A DNA stretch of 45,508 nucleotides from Hydrogenovibrio sp049975065. GTDB taxonomy: Bacteria; Pseudomonadota; Gammaproteobacteria; Thiomicrospirales; Thiomicrospiraceae. Positions 24,278 through 32,329 of this stretch are shown piece after piece. Numbering within the stretch: the first letter of the stretch is position 1; each line of letters starts with the position of its first letter. A program made the position numbers and the translations under genes. The notes beneath the pieces are model-generated. The model searched no databases, was not told where the DNA came from, and saw only the letters and a program-made list of their open reading frames with translations. Where the stretch lies: NCBI GenBank assembly GCA_049975065.1, contig JBNGDN010000007.1; one strand, given 5' to 3'.

Positions 24278-25666
24278 TTAGCTCAAGCCTTTTTCCAAGT
24301 ATTCGATCAGCCCCGCCTCGTCCACTTTCTGACGATCCACTTTAAAGTAAACGCGCTGTTCATCCAGACGGAACACCACTTCGTTTACGCCGTCATACGT
24401 CAAAAGCTTTTCAACCAGGCCTGGCAGTTCTGCGTCTTCAAGCTTGGCTGTGATGGGAACAGAGGCGATGCTCAAGGGCATCGGTTTGACCATGGTCGCC
24501 GCCAATAAAAACCATAGAAAACCGATGGCGGCGGTGAAGCCAAACAAGCCTTCCAATCCGAACGTTTGATACAGCCAGCCCCCCAAAGCGCCGCCAAACG
24601 CCGCCCCGAAAAACTGACTGCTGGAATAAACGCCGCTGGCGGTGCCTTTTTTATCCGCTGGCGACAACTTCACAACCAAAGAAGGCAAACTGGCTTCCAG
24701 CAAATTGAAGGCGGTGAAAAACACCATCAAAATCAAAAAAACCGACCAGAAACCGCTGGCACCATACAGCAAGGCCAATTGCATTAGGGAAATGGTGAGA
24801 ATCGCGCCCACAAAAATGGGCTTCATCCGCCCCTTCGATTCCGCTTGAATAATAAATGGCACCATCAGCACAAACGACAGCAACATGACCGGCAGATACA
24901 ACTCCCAATGGTGCATTGAGTCAAGTCCTGCGGTGTCACGGATCAAAAAAGGCACCACGATAAACATGGCCGTTAAGATGGCATGCAGCACAAAAACGCC
25001 AATATCCAAACGCAGCAACTGCGGGTTTTTAAGAACGTCTTTAAACTGACTGGGATCAGCTTCGGCCTCGCGCTGAAAGCTTTGCTGCTCGATTTTGGGC
25101 ACCGCAAACAGAACCAACATTATCCCCAAAACGCCCAGGCCTGCAATCACCCAGAAAATACCGCGCACCCCGAACAACTCACCTAACATGGGGCCGACCA
25201 CCAGGGAAGCGGTAAATGAAAAGCCAATGGTCAGGCCGACAATCGACATGGCACGCAAGCGAAATTGTTCCGACACCAGATCGGCGACGCTGGCCATCAA
25301 CACGGCCGCCACCGCGCCCATGCCCTGAATGGCGCGGCCGACAATCATCATTTCAATCGACTCTGCCAGTGCACAGATAATCGACCCCAGCATAAACACC
25401 AGCATCCCGACAATAATCAAGGGTTTGCGCCCAAAACGATCGGACAACATTCCGTACGGAATTTGCAAGAAAGCCTGCGTCAAACCGTAAATACCAATGG
25501 CAATACCAATCTGCGTGGCCGTCACATCCGCGAATTCTTCTTGTGCAAATAACGCAAACACCGGAAAAATCATGAATAGGCCGAGCATTCGGGTGGAGAA
25601 AATTCCAGCGATGGAAAAAGCGGCACGCCGCTCCGTCGGGGTCATGCTGCGACTGAATTCAGACAT
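24278..25666 (-). CDS. MFS transporter with C-terminal YajR-type (YAM) domain
   Basis: Inner-membrane major facilitator protein with 12 predicted helices. Motif A is at about residues 72-82 (GMLSDRFGRKP). After the last helix, about 65 residues (KLEDAELPGLVEKL to the end, LIEYLEKGLS) form a soluble, ferredoxin-like domain resembling the YAM domain of E. coli YajR, whose substrate is unknown. The ATG giving MSEFSRSMTP is preceded by AGGATACC; the frame is open 69 bp further up without a ribosome-binding site. 462 aa. An exact CCAGGCCTGG copy encodes LPGLV in the soluble domain, and a near copy encodes IAGLG. It lies between ssb and uvrA, an arrangement also known from other gammaproteobacteria. 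Confidence 0.9.
   Translation of the reverse strand: MSEFSRSMTPTERRAAFSIAGIFSTRMLGLFMIFPVFALFAQEEFADVTATQIGIAIGIYGLTQAFLQIPYGMLSDRFGRKPLIIVGMLVFMLGSIICALAESIEMMIVGRAIQGMGAVAAVLMASVADLVSEQFRLRAMSIVGLTIGFSFTASLVVGPMLGELFGVRGIFWVIAGLGVLGIMLVLFAVPKIEQQSFQREAEADPSQFKDVLKNPQLLRLDIGVFVLHAILTAMFIVVPFLIRDTAGLDSMHHWELYLPVMLLSFVLMVPFIIQAESKGRMKPIFVGAILTISLMQLALLYGASGFWSVFLILMVFFTAFNLLEASLPSLVVKLSPADKKGTASGVYSSSQFFGAAFGGALGGWLYQTFGLEGLFGFTAAIGFLWFLLAATMVKPMPLSIASVPITAKLEDAELPGLVEKLLTYDGVNEVVFRLDEQRVYFKVDRQKVDEAGLIEYLEKGLS
24415..24424. repeat. CCAGGCCTGG palindrome inside the MFS gene
   Basis: Exact decamer preceded by GCTTTTCAA. Read on the minus strand as Pro-Gly-Leu. Confidence 0.85.
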
Positions 25667-25733
25667 TTTATGGTATCCTGTCAAGGTTTCGTGGTGCCGA
25701 TCGGTTCCGCGGGATTGCGGAAAAAACACCGCC

Positions 25734-25742
25734 ATTATAGCA
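25734..25742 (-). promoter_or_regulatory. Extended -10 promoter of the MFS (and ssb) genes
   Basis: TGC-TATAAT on the minus strand about 68 bp before the MFS start, in the divergent gap shared with the SIMPL-domain gene. No clear -35 is present, consistent with an extended -10 promoter. Confidence 0.6.
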
Positions 25743-25773
25743 ACTTCCTTTCAGCGTAAAAAGGAGCCGACCC

Positions 25774-26499
25774 TTGAAACACCTTCTCTCACTCTTATCG
25801 CCACTGTTGGCGTTTGCCTTGATGTTGCCTTTTTACCAGGCCTGGGCAAATGACATCCACCCTGAATTCAACCGTATTTCGTTTAGTGAAACGGTTTCTC
25901 AACAAGTCATCAACGACCAAGTCACAGCACGATTTCTAGCCGAAGCCCAGGCCGCAGATCCCAAAGATGTCGGACAGGCCATCAACCGAAAAATGCAACA
26001 GGCTCGTCAACGCTTGGCCAATAGCGGCCTTCCAAAAGGCTCCACCATCGAAACCGGCGACTACCGCATTACTCCTGTGTACGACTCTGACCAGAAAATC
26101 AAGGCTTGGCGCGGGCAACAAGCCTTAACGATTGTAAGCCGGAATCCGCCAGGCCTGGCAAAACGGCTGGCCGAGCTTCAAGACGATTTAAATTTCAATC
26201 GTCTCGATTTCAGCGTTTCGACTGAACGACAGGCCGAAGTCGGCGCGCAACTTTTGCAAACGGCCATTCAATCGTATCGGGACAAAGCCGCTCGCATTGC
26301 ACACGCTTTCGGAGAAAAAACCTTTCGCCTGACCGAAACCCAAATTCAGGACTCATCCCCAGGCGCGAGATTGCCGCAAACACGCATGATGATGTCCGCC
26401 GTGAAAGCCGAAGCCGCCGCGCCGGTTCTGGAAGCGGGGCAAACCGAGATTCGCATCACGGTTTCCGGTGTGCTGGTGTTACCCAACCCAGATTTTTGA
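25774..26499 (+). CDS. Periplasmic SIMPL (DUF541) domain protein
   Basis: A signal peptide (about residues 1-25, MKHLLSLLSPLLAFALMLPF ending QAWA) predicts export. The mature part is one SIMPL domain related to E. coli YggE: VSQQVINDQVTARFLAE, repeated IN..MQQA, GDYRITPVYD and a final RITVSGVLVL. The family is linked to oxidative stress and, in eukaryotes, to signalling; its biochemical role is unsettled. The start is a TTG, supported by a perfect AAGGAG 7 nt upstream; no ATG lies near. Two exact CCAGGCCTGG copies sit in this 726-bp gene, one across the predicted signal cleavage region (YQAWA) and one encoding PPGLAK. Confidence 0.85.
   Translation: MKHLLSLLSPLLAFALMLPFYQAWANDIHPEFNRISFSETVSQQVINDQVTARFLAEAQAADPKDVGQAINRKMQQARQRLANSGLPKGSTIETGDYRITPVYDSDQKIKAWRGQQALTIVSRNPPGLAKRLAELQDDLNFNRLDFSVSTERQAEVGAQLLQTAIQSYRDKAARIAHAFGEKTFRLTETQIQDSSPGARLPQTRMMMSAVKAEAAAPVLEAGQTEIRITVSGVLVLPNPDF
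25836..25845. repeat. CCAGGCCTGG palindrome in the signal-peptide coding region
   Basis: Exact decamer preceded by a T-run (CTTTTTA). It encodes Gln-Ala-Trp directly before the predicted signal peptidase site. Confidence 0.85.
26149..26158. repeat. CCAGGCCTGG palindrome inside the SIMPL gene
   Basis: Exact decamer followed by CAAAACGG. It encodes Pro-Gly-Leu. It is the second copy in the same gene, 313 bp from the first. Confidence 0.85.
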
Positions 26500-26539
26500 C
26501 GACACCACCGCATCAGACGCCACCCGACACAAATGGGTT

Positions 26540-26548
26540 TGCTATAAT
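26540..26548 (+). promoter_or_regulatory. Extended -10 promoter of uvrA
   Basis: TGC-TATAAT on the plus strand about 95 bp before the uvrA ATG. No -35 hexamer is evident. A GCAC-N7-GTGC inverted repeat follows shortly after; a standard LexA box (CTGT-N8-ACAG) was not found. Confidence 0.6.
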
Positions 26549-26642
26549 CTTGGCACTTCAACGGTGCACAGAGTGCTTTACCTAAGGCTTCTCAAGAGGA
26601 AAGAATGTGCGCGTTCACTATAACGTCTGACGGAAGGTTCAA

Positions 26643-29456
26643 ATGCTGGAAGAAATCATTGTTCGCGGTGCGCGCACCCACAATCTGAAAAACATTGATG
26701 TGGCGCTCCCACGTGACAAACTCATCGTCATTACAGGGCTGTCAGGCTCCGGCAAATCGTCACTGGCCTTCGACACCATCTACGCCGAAGGTCAACGCCG
26801 GTATGTGGAGTCACTGTCCGCCTATGCGCGCCAATTTCTATCCGTTATGGACAAACCGGATATTGATCACATCGAAGGTTTGTCTCCGGCGATATCCATT
26901 GAACAAAAATCCACGTCGCATAACCCGCGCTCAACCGTTGGCACCGTCACCGAAATTTACGATTACCTGCGGTTACTTTATGCACGCACTGGCACCCCAC
27001 GTTGTCCGACGCATCAGTGCGATCTGGTGGCGCAAACCGTCAGTCAAATGGTGGATCACACTTTGACGTTGCCGGAAGGCACCAAATGCCTGCTGGTGGC
27101 ACCGATTGTACGCGGCAAAAAAGGCAGTCATCAAAACTTGCTGGATGAATTACAGGCGCAAGGCTATGTGCGCGCCCGCATCGACGGCAAACTGTTGGAA
27201 TTGGATGGTGGCATTGCGCTGGATAAAAAATACAAACACGACATTGAGGTGGTGGTGGACCGTTTCAAAATCCGCCCAGACATCAAACAGCGTCTGGCGG
27301 AATCGTTCGAAACCGCACTTCATCTGGCCGACGGCATTGCCCAGGTCTTGCCGATGGATGAAGCGGATGACTTTCAACTGCTGTTTTCGGAACGCTTTTC
27401 CTGCCCACACTGCGGTTATGCGGTACCGGAGTTGGAACCCCGCATTTTTTCATTCAATAATCCGCACGGCGCCTGCCCTGTCTGTGATGGCCTTGGCGTC
27501 AAACAGGCTTTCGATCCGGCACGTGTGGTCATGCACCCGGATCTCAGCCTCGCTGGCGGCGCCATTCGCGGCTGGGACAGACGGCATAAATATTATTACG
27601 ACATCCTCAGAGCCGTGGCCGACCATTATGGTTTCGACATGGAAGCCCCTTGGCTGACGCTCTCGAAAAAACACCAAGACATTATTCTGTATGGCTCGGG
27701 CAAGGAAAAACTGCCTTTACCCCACGGTCGCTACGCCGACACGCGTCGCTTCGAAGGCGTGATCCCCAATATGGAACGCCGCTTTGCCGAAACCGACAGC
27801 AAGGCGGTGCGGGATGAACTGGATCGGTTTCGCGTCTCCCACCTTTGCAGCAGCTGCCATGGGGCACGCCTTAATGAAGCCGCACGCCATGTTTTTGTGG
27901 CGAACCGGTCGCTGCCAGAACTCACGGAACAACCCATCGGCCAACTCTACACGTTTTTCAGCCAGTTGACGCTGGAAGGCACCAAAGGACAAATTGCTGA
28001 GAAAATCATTAAGGAAGTACGTGATCGTTTATCGTTTCTAGTCAATGTCGGTTTAAACTACTTAACCTTGGATCGCAGTGCCGACACCCTTTCCGGTGGC
28101 GAAGCCCAGCGTATTCGCTTGGCCAGCCAAATTGGCGCTGGCTTAGTCGGGGTGATGTATGTGCTGGACGAACCCTCCATTGGATTGCACCAACGTGATA
28201 ATGACCGCCTACTCAATACCTTGAACCACTTGCGAGATTTGGGCAACACCGTCATCGTTGTCGAACACGATGAAGACGCCATTCGCGCGGCCGATTACGT
28301 GCTGGACATTGGACCCGGTGCCGGGATTCACGGTGGGCGTATTATGGCGCAAGGCACGCCGGAAGACATTATGGCCAGCAAAGCTTCGCTCACGGGGCAA
28401 TACCTGACCGGTGCGCGCGCCATCGCCATACCGGAAAAACGACTCGCGAAACCGAAAAACCGAGCGCTGAGGATCACCGGTGCCAGTGGCCACAATCTGA
28501 AAGGGGTAGACCTGGAAATTCCGGCCGGACTGCTGACCTGCGTCACCGGCGTATCCGGCTCCGGAAAGTCCACCCTGATTAACGAAACCCTCTATAAAAT
28601 TGCGGCCAACCATTTAAACAAGGCGTCGCTGGAACCGGCACCCTATGAAAAAGTGACAGGCCTGGCGCATTTTGATAAGGTCGTGAATATTGACCAAAGC
28701 CCGATCGGTCGAACCCCCCGCTCCAACCCGGCCACTTACACCGGTTTGTTTACGCCAATCCGCGAACTCTTAGCCGCCACGCCCGAAGCCCGCACCCGAG
28801 GTTACACGCCAGGGCGCTTCAGCTTCAATGTCAAAGGGGGGCGCTGTGAAGCTTGTCAGGGCGATGGCGTTATCAAAGTGGAGATGCATTTTTTGCCGGA
28901 TGTCTATGTGGCCTGCGATGTGTGTCAAGGCGCACGTTACAATCGTGAAACCCTGCAGGTGCAGTACAAAGGTAAAAACATTCACGACATCCTCGAAATG
29001 ACCGTTGAAGATGCGCGCGCTTTCTTTGACCCCATCCCGGTCATTGCCCGGAAACTGCAGATGCTGATGGAAGTCGGGCTGGGCTATATTCGACTGGGAC
29101 AAAGCGCCACTACGCTTTCGGGCGGCGAAGCCCAGCGGGTCAAGCTGGCCAAGGAGCTTTCAAAACGGGACACGGGCAACACTTTGTACATTTTGGATGA
29201 ACCGACGACCGGACTGCACTTTCACGATATTGAGTTGTTGCTCAAGGTGATTCGTAATCTGCGCGACCAAGGCAATACCATTGTCATTATCGAGCACAAT
29301 CTGGATGTCATCAAAACAGCGGACTGGATTGTCGATCTTGGCCCTGAGGGCGGCTCGGGAGGCGGTGAAATTATTGCTACTGGCACACCGGAAACCATCG
29401 CCGAGCACCCGACATCCTACACAGGTTATTATTTAAAAAAATGGTTAAACCTCTGA
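26643..29456 (+). CDS. uvrA: Excinuclease ABC subunit A
   Basis: Damage-sensing ATPase of nucleotide excision repair that loads UvrB. It has two ABC modules. The first Walker A, GLSGSGKSS, is at residues 32-40 with a zinc module CPHCGYAVPE...CPVC (about 254-281) and signature LSGGEAQRIRLA. The second Walker A, GVSGSGKST, is near 637-645, with zinc cysteines CEAC...CDVC (about 737-763) and signature LSGGEAQRVKLA. The UvrB-binding segment YVESLSAYARQFL follows the first P-loop. 937 aa, full length. GGAAGG precedes the ATG. It is divergent from the MFS-ssb pair, with the SIMPL gene between. A near copy of the palindrome encodes VTGLAHF. Confidence 0.98.
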   Translation: MLEEIIVRGARTHNLKNIDVALPRDKLIVITGLSGSGKSSLAFDTIYAEGQRRYVESLSAYARQFLSVMDKPDIDHIEGLSPAISIEQKSTSHNPRSTVGTVTEIYDYLRLLYARTGTPRCPTHQCDLVAQTVSQMVDHTLTLPEGTKCLLVAPIVRGKKGSHQNLLDELQAQGYVRARIDGKLLELDGGIALDKKYKHDIEVVVDRFKIRPDIKQRLAESFETALHLADGIAQVLPMDEADDFQLLFSERFSCPHCGYAVPELEPRIFSFNNPHGACPVCDGLGVKQAFDPARVVMHPDLSLAGGAIRGWDRRHKYYYDILRAVADHYGFDMEAPWLTLSKKHQDIILYGSGKEKLPLPHGRYADTRRFEGVIPNMERRFAETDSKAVRDELDRFRVSHLCSSCHGARLNEAARHVFVANRSLPELTEQPIGQLYTFFSQLTLEGTKGQIAEKIIKEVRDRLSFLVNVGLNYLTLDRSADTLSGGEAQRIRLASQIGAGLVGVMYVLDEPSIGLHQRDNDRLLNTLNHLRDLGNTVIVVEHDEDAIRAADYVLDIGPGAGIHGGRIMAQGTPEDIMASKASLTGQYLTGARAIAIPEKRLAKPKNRALRITGASGHNLKGVDLEIPAGLLTCVTGVSGSGKSTLINETLYKIAANHLNKASLEPAPYEKVTGLAHFDKVVNIDQSPIGRTPRSNPATYTGLFTPIRELLAATPEARTRGYTPGRFSFNVKGGRCEACQGDGVIKVEMHFLPDVYVACDVCQGARYNRETLQVQYKGKNIHDILEMTVEDARAFFDPIPVIARKLQMLMEVGLGYIRLGQSATTLSGGEAQRVKLAKELSKRDTGNTLYILDEPTTGLHFHDIELLLKVIRNLRDQGNTIVIIEHNLDVIKTADWIVDLGPEGGSGGGEIIATGTPETIAEHPTSYTGYYLKKWLNL

Positions 29457-29470
29457 CAAAATCCGAGGCT

Positions 29471-29492
29471 CCCAAAGAAATCCCAAAGAAAT
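29471..29492 (+). repeat. 11-bp tandem duplication after uvrA
   Basis: CCCAAAGAAAT occurs twice with no gap, 15 bp after the uvrA stop. It looks like a recent slippage duplication; no function is suggested by its position. Confidence 0.7.
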
Positions 29493-29532
29493 AAATATCA
29501 TTCATTCGTAAATCGCTTCAAAGGACACGACT

Positions 29533-30327
29533 ATGCACTGGCGTCAACGAATCACCCAAGTTGTCATTGTAATCCTAACCAGCTTGACAGCATCGGCTTT
29601 CGCACCACAACTGACACATGACTGGCAATCGCCAGACTATATTTTGAAGGCTTTTCAAGAGATTGCTCTGAAAAACGAGTATCGCCAAACCGATGAGCGC
29701 ATTATGAAATGGGAAAAACCGATTCGCTACCGCTATGTTTTTTACAAGCTGCCTGAAAACGATGTCGTTAAACAGTTAAGCGAAACACACCTAAAACACT
29801 TGGCCGAGATCACACAGCATCCCATTATACAAAGCCAAGAAGCGCAAGACAGCAACTTAAACATCATTTTCACTCGAGATGCGTTTTATCAAGAAACCAT
29901 TAACCGTTACACGTCAACCGATGTCAAAAATCTAGGCACGGAAAGCCACTGCATGGGAACGATCCGGCATAACCGGAATAATGAAATCCTGCAAGCAATG
30001 GTGATTATTCCCGTCGATCACGCCATGAGCCGCGGCATCCTCCCAGCTTGCGTGGTGGAAGAGCTCACACAAGTAATGGGGCTTCCAAACGATTCGGACT
30101 GGGTCGCCCCAAGTATCGCAAACGACCAAAGTCGATTGGATCTGCTGACCGGGCTGGACTATATTTTATTGAAACTCTTGTACGATAACGACATCAAGGC
30201 TGGGATGGGGGCTGAAGAATCGACACCAATATTAAAAAACAGAATCCAAGCGTTTGAGAAAGAAGGCTTGATTCGACGCGCTGGCAACCAAGTCAATCGG
30301 TCTGGGGTCTATCAGCTGCTGTATTAA
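29533..30327 (+). CDS. DUF2927-type secreted protein
   Basis: A signal peptide (about residues 1-24, ending TASAFA) predicts export. The C-terminal half fits my recollection of the DUF2927 family: CVVEELTQVMGLPNDSD (173-189), then PSIANDQSRLDLLTGLD, then LLKLLYDNDIKAGM. The paired glutamates in VVEELTQ resemble a degenerate zinc-peptidase helix, but no HExxH motif is present, so I do not call it a protease. Cys140 and Cys173 could form a disulfide. AAAGGA precedes the ATG. It follows uvrA by 76 bp and converges on tcdA; no clear terminator is visible in the 72-bp gap. The function is unknown. Confidence 0.75.
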   Translation: MHWRQRITQVVIVILTSLTASAFAPQLTHDWQSPDYILKAFQEIALKNEYRQTDERIMKWEKPIRYRYVFYKLPENDVVKQLSETHLKHLAEITQHPIIQSQEAQDSNLNIIFTRDAFYQETINRYTSTDVKNLGTESHCMGTIRHNRNNEILQAMVIIPVDHAMSRGILPACVVEELTQVMGLPNDSDWVAPSIANDQSRLDLLTGLDYILLKLLYDNDIKAGMGAEESTPILKNRIQAFEKEGLIRRAGNQVNRSGVYQLLY

Positions 30328-30399
30328 ACTGGCTCAGCTGACGGCTTAAAGCCCCGCCGACAAGCAGACAAAGCTCCTACCGCTGAACACCGTCTTCTG

Positions 30400-31125
30400 C
30401 TAAGCATCCGCAGCCGCCGTTAAAGCCTGAATCACCAGGCCTGCCAGCATCAAGCCGAACACGCCAGGCATATAACTCGCAGTTCCATTCACTACACGAC
30501 CTCGCGCACCGTCGATTTCTTCCATGGGTCCCGGAGGCTGCGGCAGCTCCGTTGAAAACACCACCGGAATTCCCTTTGGAATCCCGAGCTTTCGAAGACG
30601 CTGGCGCATATTACGCGCCAACCCGCAAGTGTGCGTCTGTGAAATATCCGCCACGCACACTTTAGAAGGATCCACCCGCCGCCCCGCCCCCATAGAAGAA
30701 ACGACGGGGACACCCAACTGATGCGCTGAGGCGACGAGCGACACTTTACAGTTTAAGCTGTCGATGGCATCCACGACAAAATCAAACCCCTGTTGCAAAA
30801 ATTCAGCCATTGCATCCGGTGTCAGAAAACGATTGACTGCGGTGACTTGGCACTGAGGATTAATGTCCAAAATCCGCTGCTTCATGACATGCACTTTTTC
30901 TTGTCCCAGGGTGGATTGCAAGGCGATAATTTGACGATTCAAGTTCGACGGGGATACCACATCGTGATCCACAAGCGTGATGGCACCTACCCCACCACGA
31001 GCAAGCGCTTCGGCAACAAAGCCCCCCACGCCACCGACGCCGGCAATGACGACATGACTGGATTGTAACGCTTCAATACCCGACTCGCTGAACACTAATC
31101 GACTTCGTTCAAAAAGGGCTTCCAT
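30400..31125 (-). CDS. tcdA: tRNA threonylcarbamoyladenosine dehydratase TcdA
   Basis: E1-like enzyme that uses ATP to cyclise threonylcarbamoyl-adenosine at tRNA position 37. The adenylation domain has GVGGVG at residues 29-34, the metal/ATP motif LVDHDVVSPSNLNRQ and the later VVDAIDSLNCK. At 241 aa it has the expected length of this single-domain family, rather than the longer ThiF/MoeB or UBA proteins. It begins 1 nt after the tatD stop, so the two are cotranscribed. A near copy of the palindrome near the 3' end encodes LAGLV. Confidence 0.93.
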   Translation of the reverse strand: MEALFERSRLVFSESGIEALQSSHVVIAGVGGVGGFVAEALARGGVGAITLVDHDVVSPSNLNRQIIALQSTLGQEKVHVMKQRILDINPQCQVTAVNRFLTPDAMAEFLQQGFDFVVDAIDSLNCKVSLVASAHQLGVPVVSSMGAGRRVDPSKVCVADISQTHTCGLARNMRQRLRKLGIPKGIPVVFSTELPQPPGPMEEIDGARGRVVNGTASYMPGVFGLMLAGLVIQALTAAADA

Positions 31126-31126
31126 T

Positions 31127-31894
31127 TCATTCCTTCAAAAAAATAGCTTTTGCATTCTGACAGGTTTTATCCAAAACTTCATCCTGTGTGACACCCAGTA
31201 ATTCGGATACTTTTTTAGATAGAAGCGCAAGACTCGCAAAGGGCTGGGACATCGAAAAATTTTGTGAAAAGGGGGCGTCCGACTCCAGCACTAAATGCTC
31301 TAGACCAACCGCCTGAACCATCGCATGATAACGACACGCATTCTGATTCAAAAGCACTGAATTCACACCAATCGTAAAACCAGCCTCTATAAAATCCCGA
31401 GCCATTTGCGCACCACCCGAAAATCCATGCATAACGCCAGTGACATTATAGGCTCGTAAAAACTTCAGCATGGGATTATAGGCTTTTAAGCAATGAATAG
31501 ACACGGGCAATGAATGCGCCTCTGCCAATCGTAATTGATGCTCAAAAACGATTTTCTGCCAGGCCTGGTTGGGTCGGCCAGGCATAGCATCCAGGCCAAT
31601 TTCACCCAAAGCTGCCAGCGATGCTGCATGCTGAACAACAAAATCTTCCATAGCGGCAAGCTGCGATTCAAAATCGGAAGAAACGAACCAAGGATGAATC
31701 CCTGCAGACGCGAGCACACGGTCGTAGCGTTGTGATAAGCGATGAGTAAGATGACTGTCTTGAAGGCTGGTTGAAACCGCTAGAAAATAAAAAGACTGTT
31801 CGGAATTCGATAAGCTGGCGAAGAATTCGTCCAACACGGCTTGGGTAAAAACGGGGTCCGCAAGATGGCAGTGAGTGTCGAAACAGCAGTACAT
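31127..31894 (-). CDS. TatD family metal-dependent hydrolase
   Basis: Metal-dependent TIM-barrel nuclease/hydrolase family. Metal ligands appear in FDTHCHL (start), GEIGLDAM, the mid-protein IHCLKAY and HGFSGG, and the late ESDAPF. The 255-aa length is typical. Two starts are possible: this ATG (MYCCFDTHCHL), which fits the family, and one 27 bp upstream (MSQRHAGFF), only 3 nt after the rplQ stop, which would be coupled to rplQ but would translate through the terminator hairpin. Neither has a strong Shine-Dalgarno. The exact palindrome copy encodes NQAWQ. It is cotranscribed with tcdA, perhaps by read-through from the ribosomal cluster. Confidence 0.88.
   Translation of the reverse strand: MYCCFDTHCHLADPVFTQAVLDEFFASLSNSEQSFYFLAVSTSLQDSHLTHRLSQRYDRVLASAGIHPWFVSSDFESQLAAMEDFVVQHAASLAALGEIGLDAMPGRPNQAWQKIVFEHQLRLAEAHSLPVSIHCLKAYNPMLKFLRAYNVTGVMHGFSGGAQMARDFIEAGFTIGVNSVLLNQNACRYHAMVQAVGLEHLVLESDAPFSQNFSMSQPFASLALLSKKVSELLGVTQDEVLDKTCQNAKAIFLKE
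31559..31568. repeat. CCAGGCCTGG palindrome inside the tatD-family gene
   Basis: Exact decamer preceded by GATTTTCTG. Read on the minus strand as Gln-Ala-Trp. It is the last exact copy before the ribosomal cluster, which has none. Confidence 0.85.
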
Positions 31895-31918
31895 AAAAAA
31901 GCCAGCGTGACGCTGGCT
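31895..31918 (-). terminator. Terminator of the rplQ (alpha) operon
   Basis: Minus-strand stem AGCCAGCG/CGCTGGCT with a 3-nt loop and a T6 run that abuts the tatD ATG. It begins 6 nt after the rplQ stop. It should end most ribosomal transcripts, leaving tatD-tcdA to read-through or to a promoter I cannot identify. Confidence 0.88.
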
Positions 31919-31924
31919 CATAAC

Positions 31925-32314
31925 TTATTCTTCAGAAGCGTCAGTATCAACGCCTTCTGGGCGATCTACTAACTCAACATACGCCATAGGCGCATTGTCC
32001 CCTGGGCGATAACCGCACTTAAGGATACGGATGTACCCTCCAGGACGAGACTCATAACGAGGCCCTAATTCTGAAAAAAGCTTTCCAACGGCCGCTTTAT
32101 CACGCAAGCGTGAAAAAGCAACACGTCGGTTATGCACGCTGTCTTGCTTTGCCAATGTAATAAGAGGCTCGGCAACACCACGCAGTTCTTTCGCTTTAGC
32201 TACAGTTGTCTTAATCATTTCATGTTCGATCAATGATGCTGACATATTACGAAACATCGCCTTGCGATGTGAGCTATTACGATTTAATTTACGACCACTT
32301 TTACGATGACGCAT
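31925..32314 (-). CDS. rplQ: 50S ribosomal protein L17
   Basis: Large-subunit protein; begins MRHRKSGRKLNRNSSHRKAM and includes KELRGVAEPLITLAK, both typical. 129 aa, with an acidic tail (DTDASEE). It is the last ribosomal gene of the cluster, 15 bp after rpoA, and is followed immediately by the terminator that overlaps the tatD start. Confidence 0.98.
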   Translation of the reverse strand: MRHRKSGRKLNRNSSHRKAMFRNMSASLIEHEMIKTTVAKAKELRGVAEPLITLAKQDSVHNRRVAFSRLRDKAAVGKLFSELGPRYESRPGGYIRILKCGYRPGDNAPMAYVELVDRPEGVDTDASEE

Positions 32315-32329
32315 GGTTGTTTCCTTTAA

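Noticed and set aside
26500..26642. LexA/SOS box upstream of uvrA
   Set aside because: No CTGT-N8-ACAG was found; the closest site (CTTC-N8-ACAG) has two mismatches in one half. A lineage-specific LexA site cannot be excluded.
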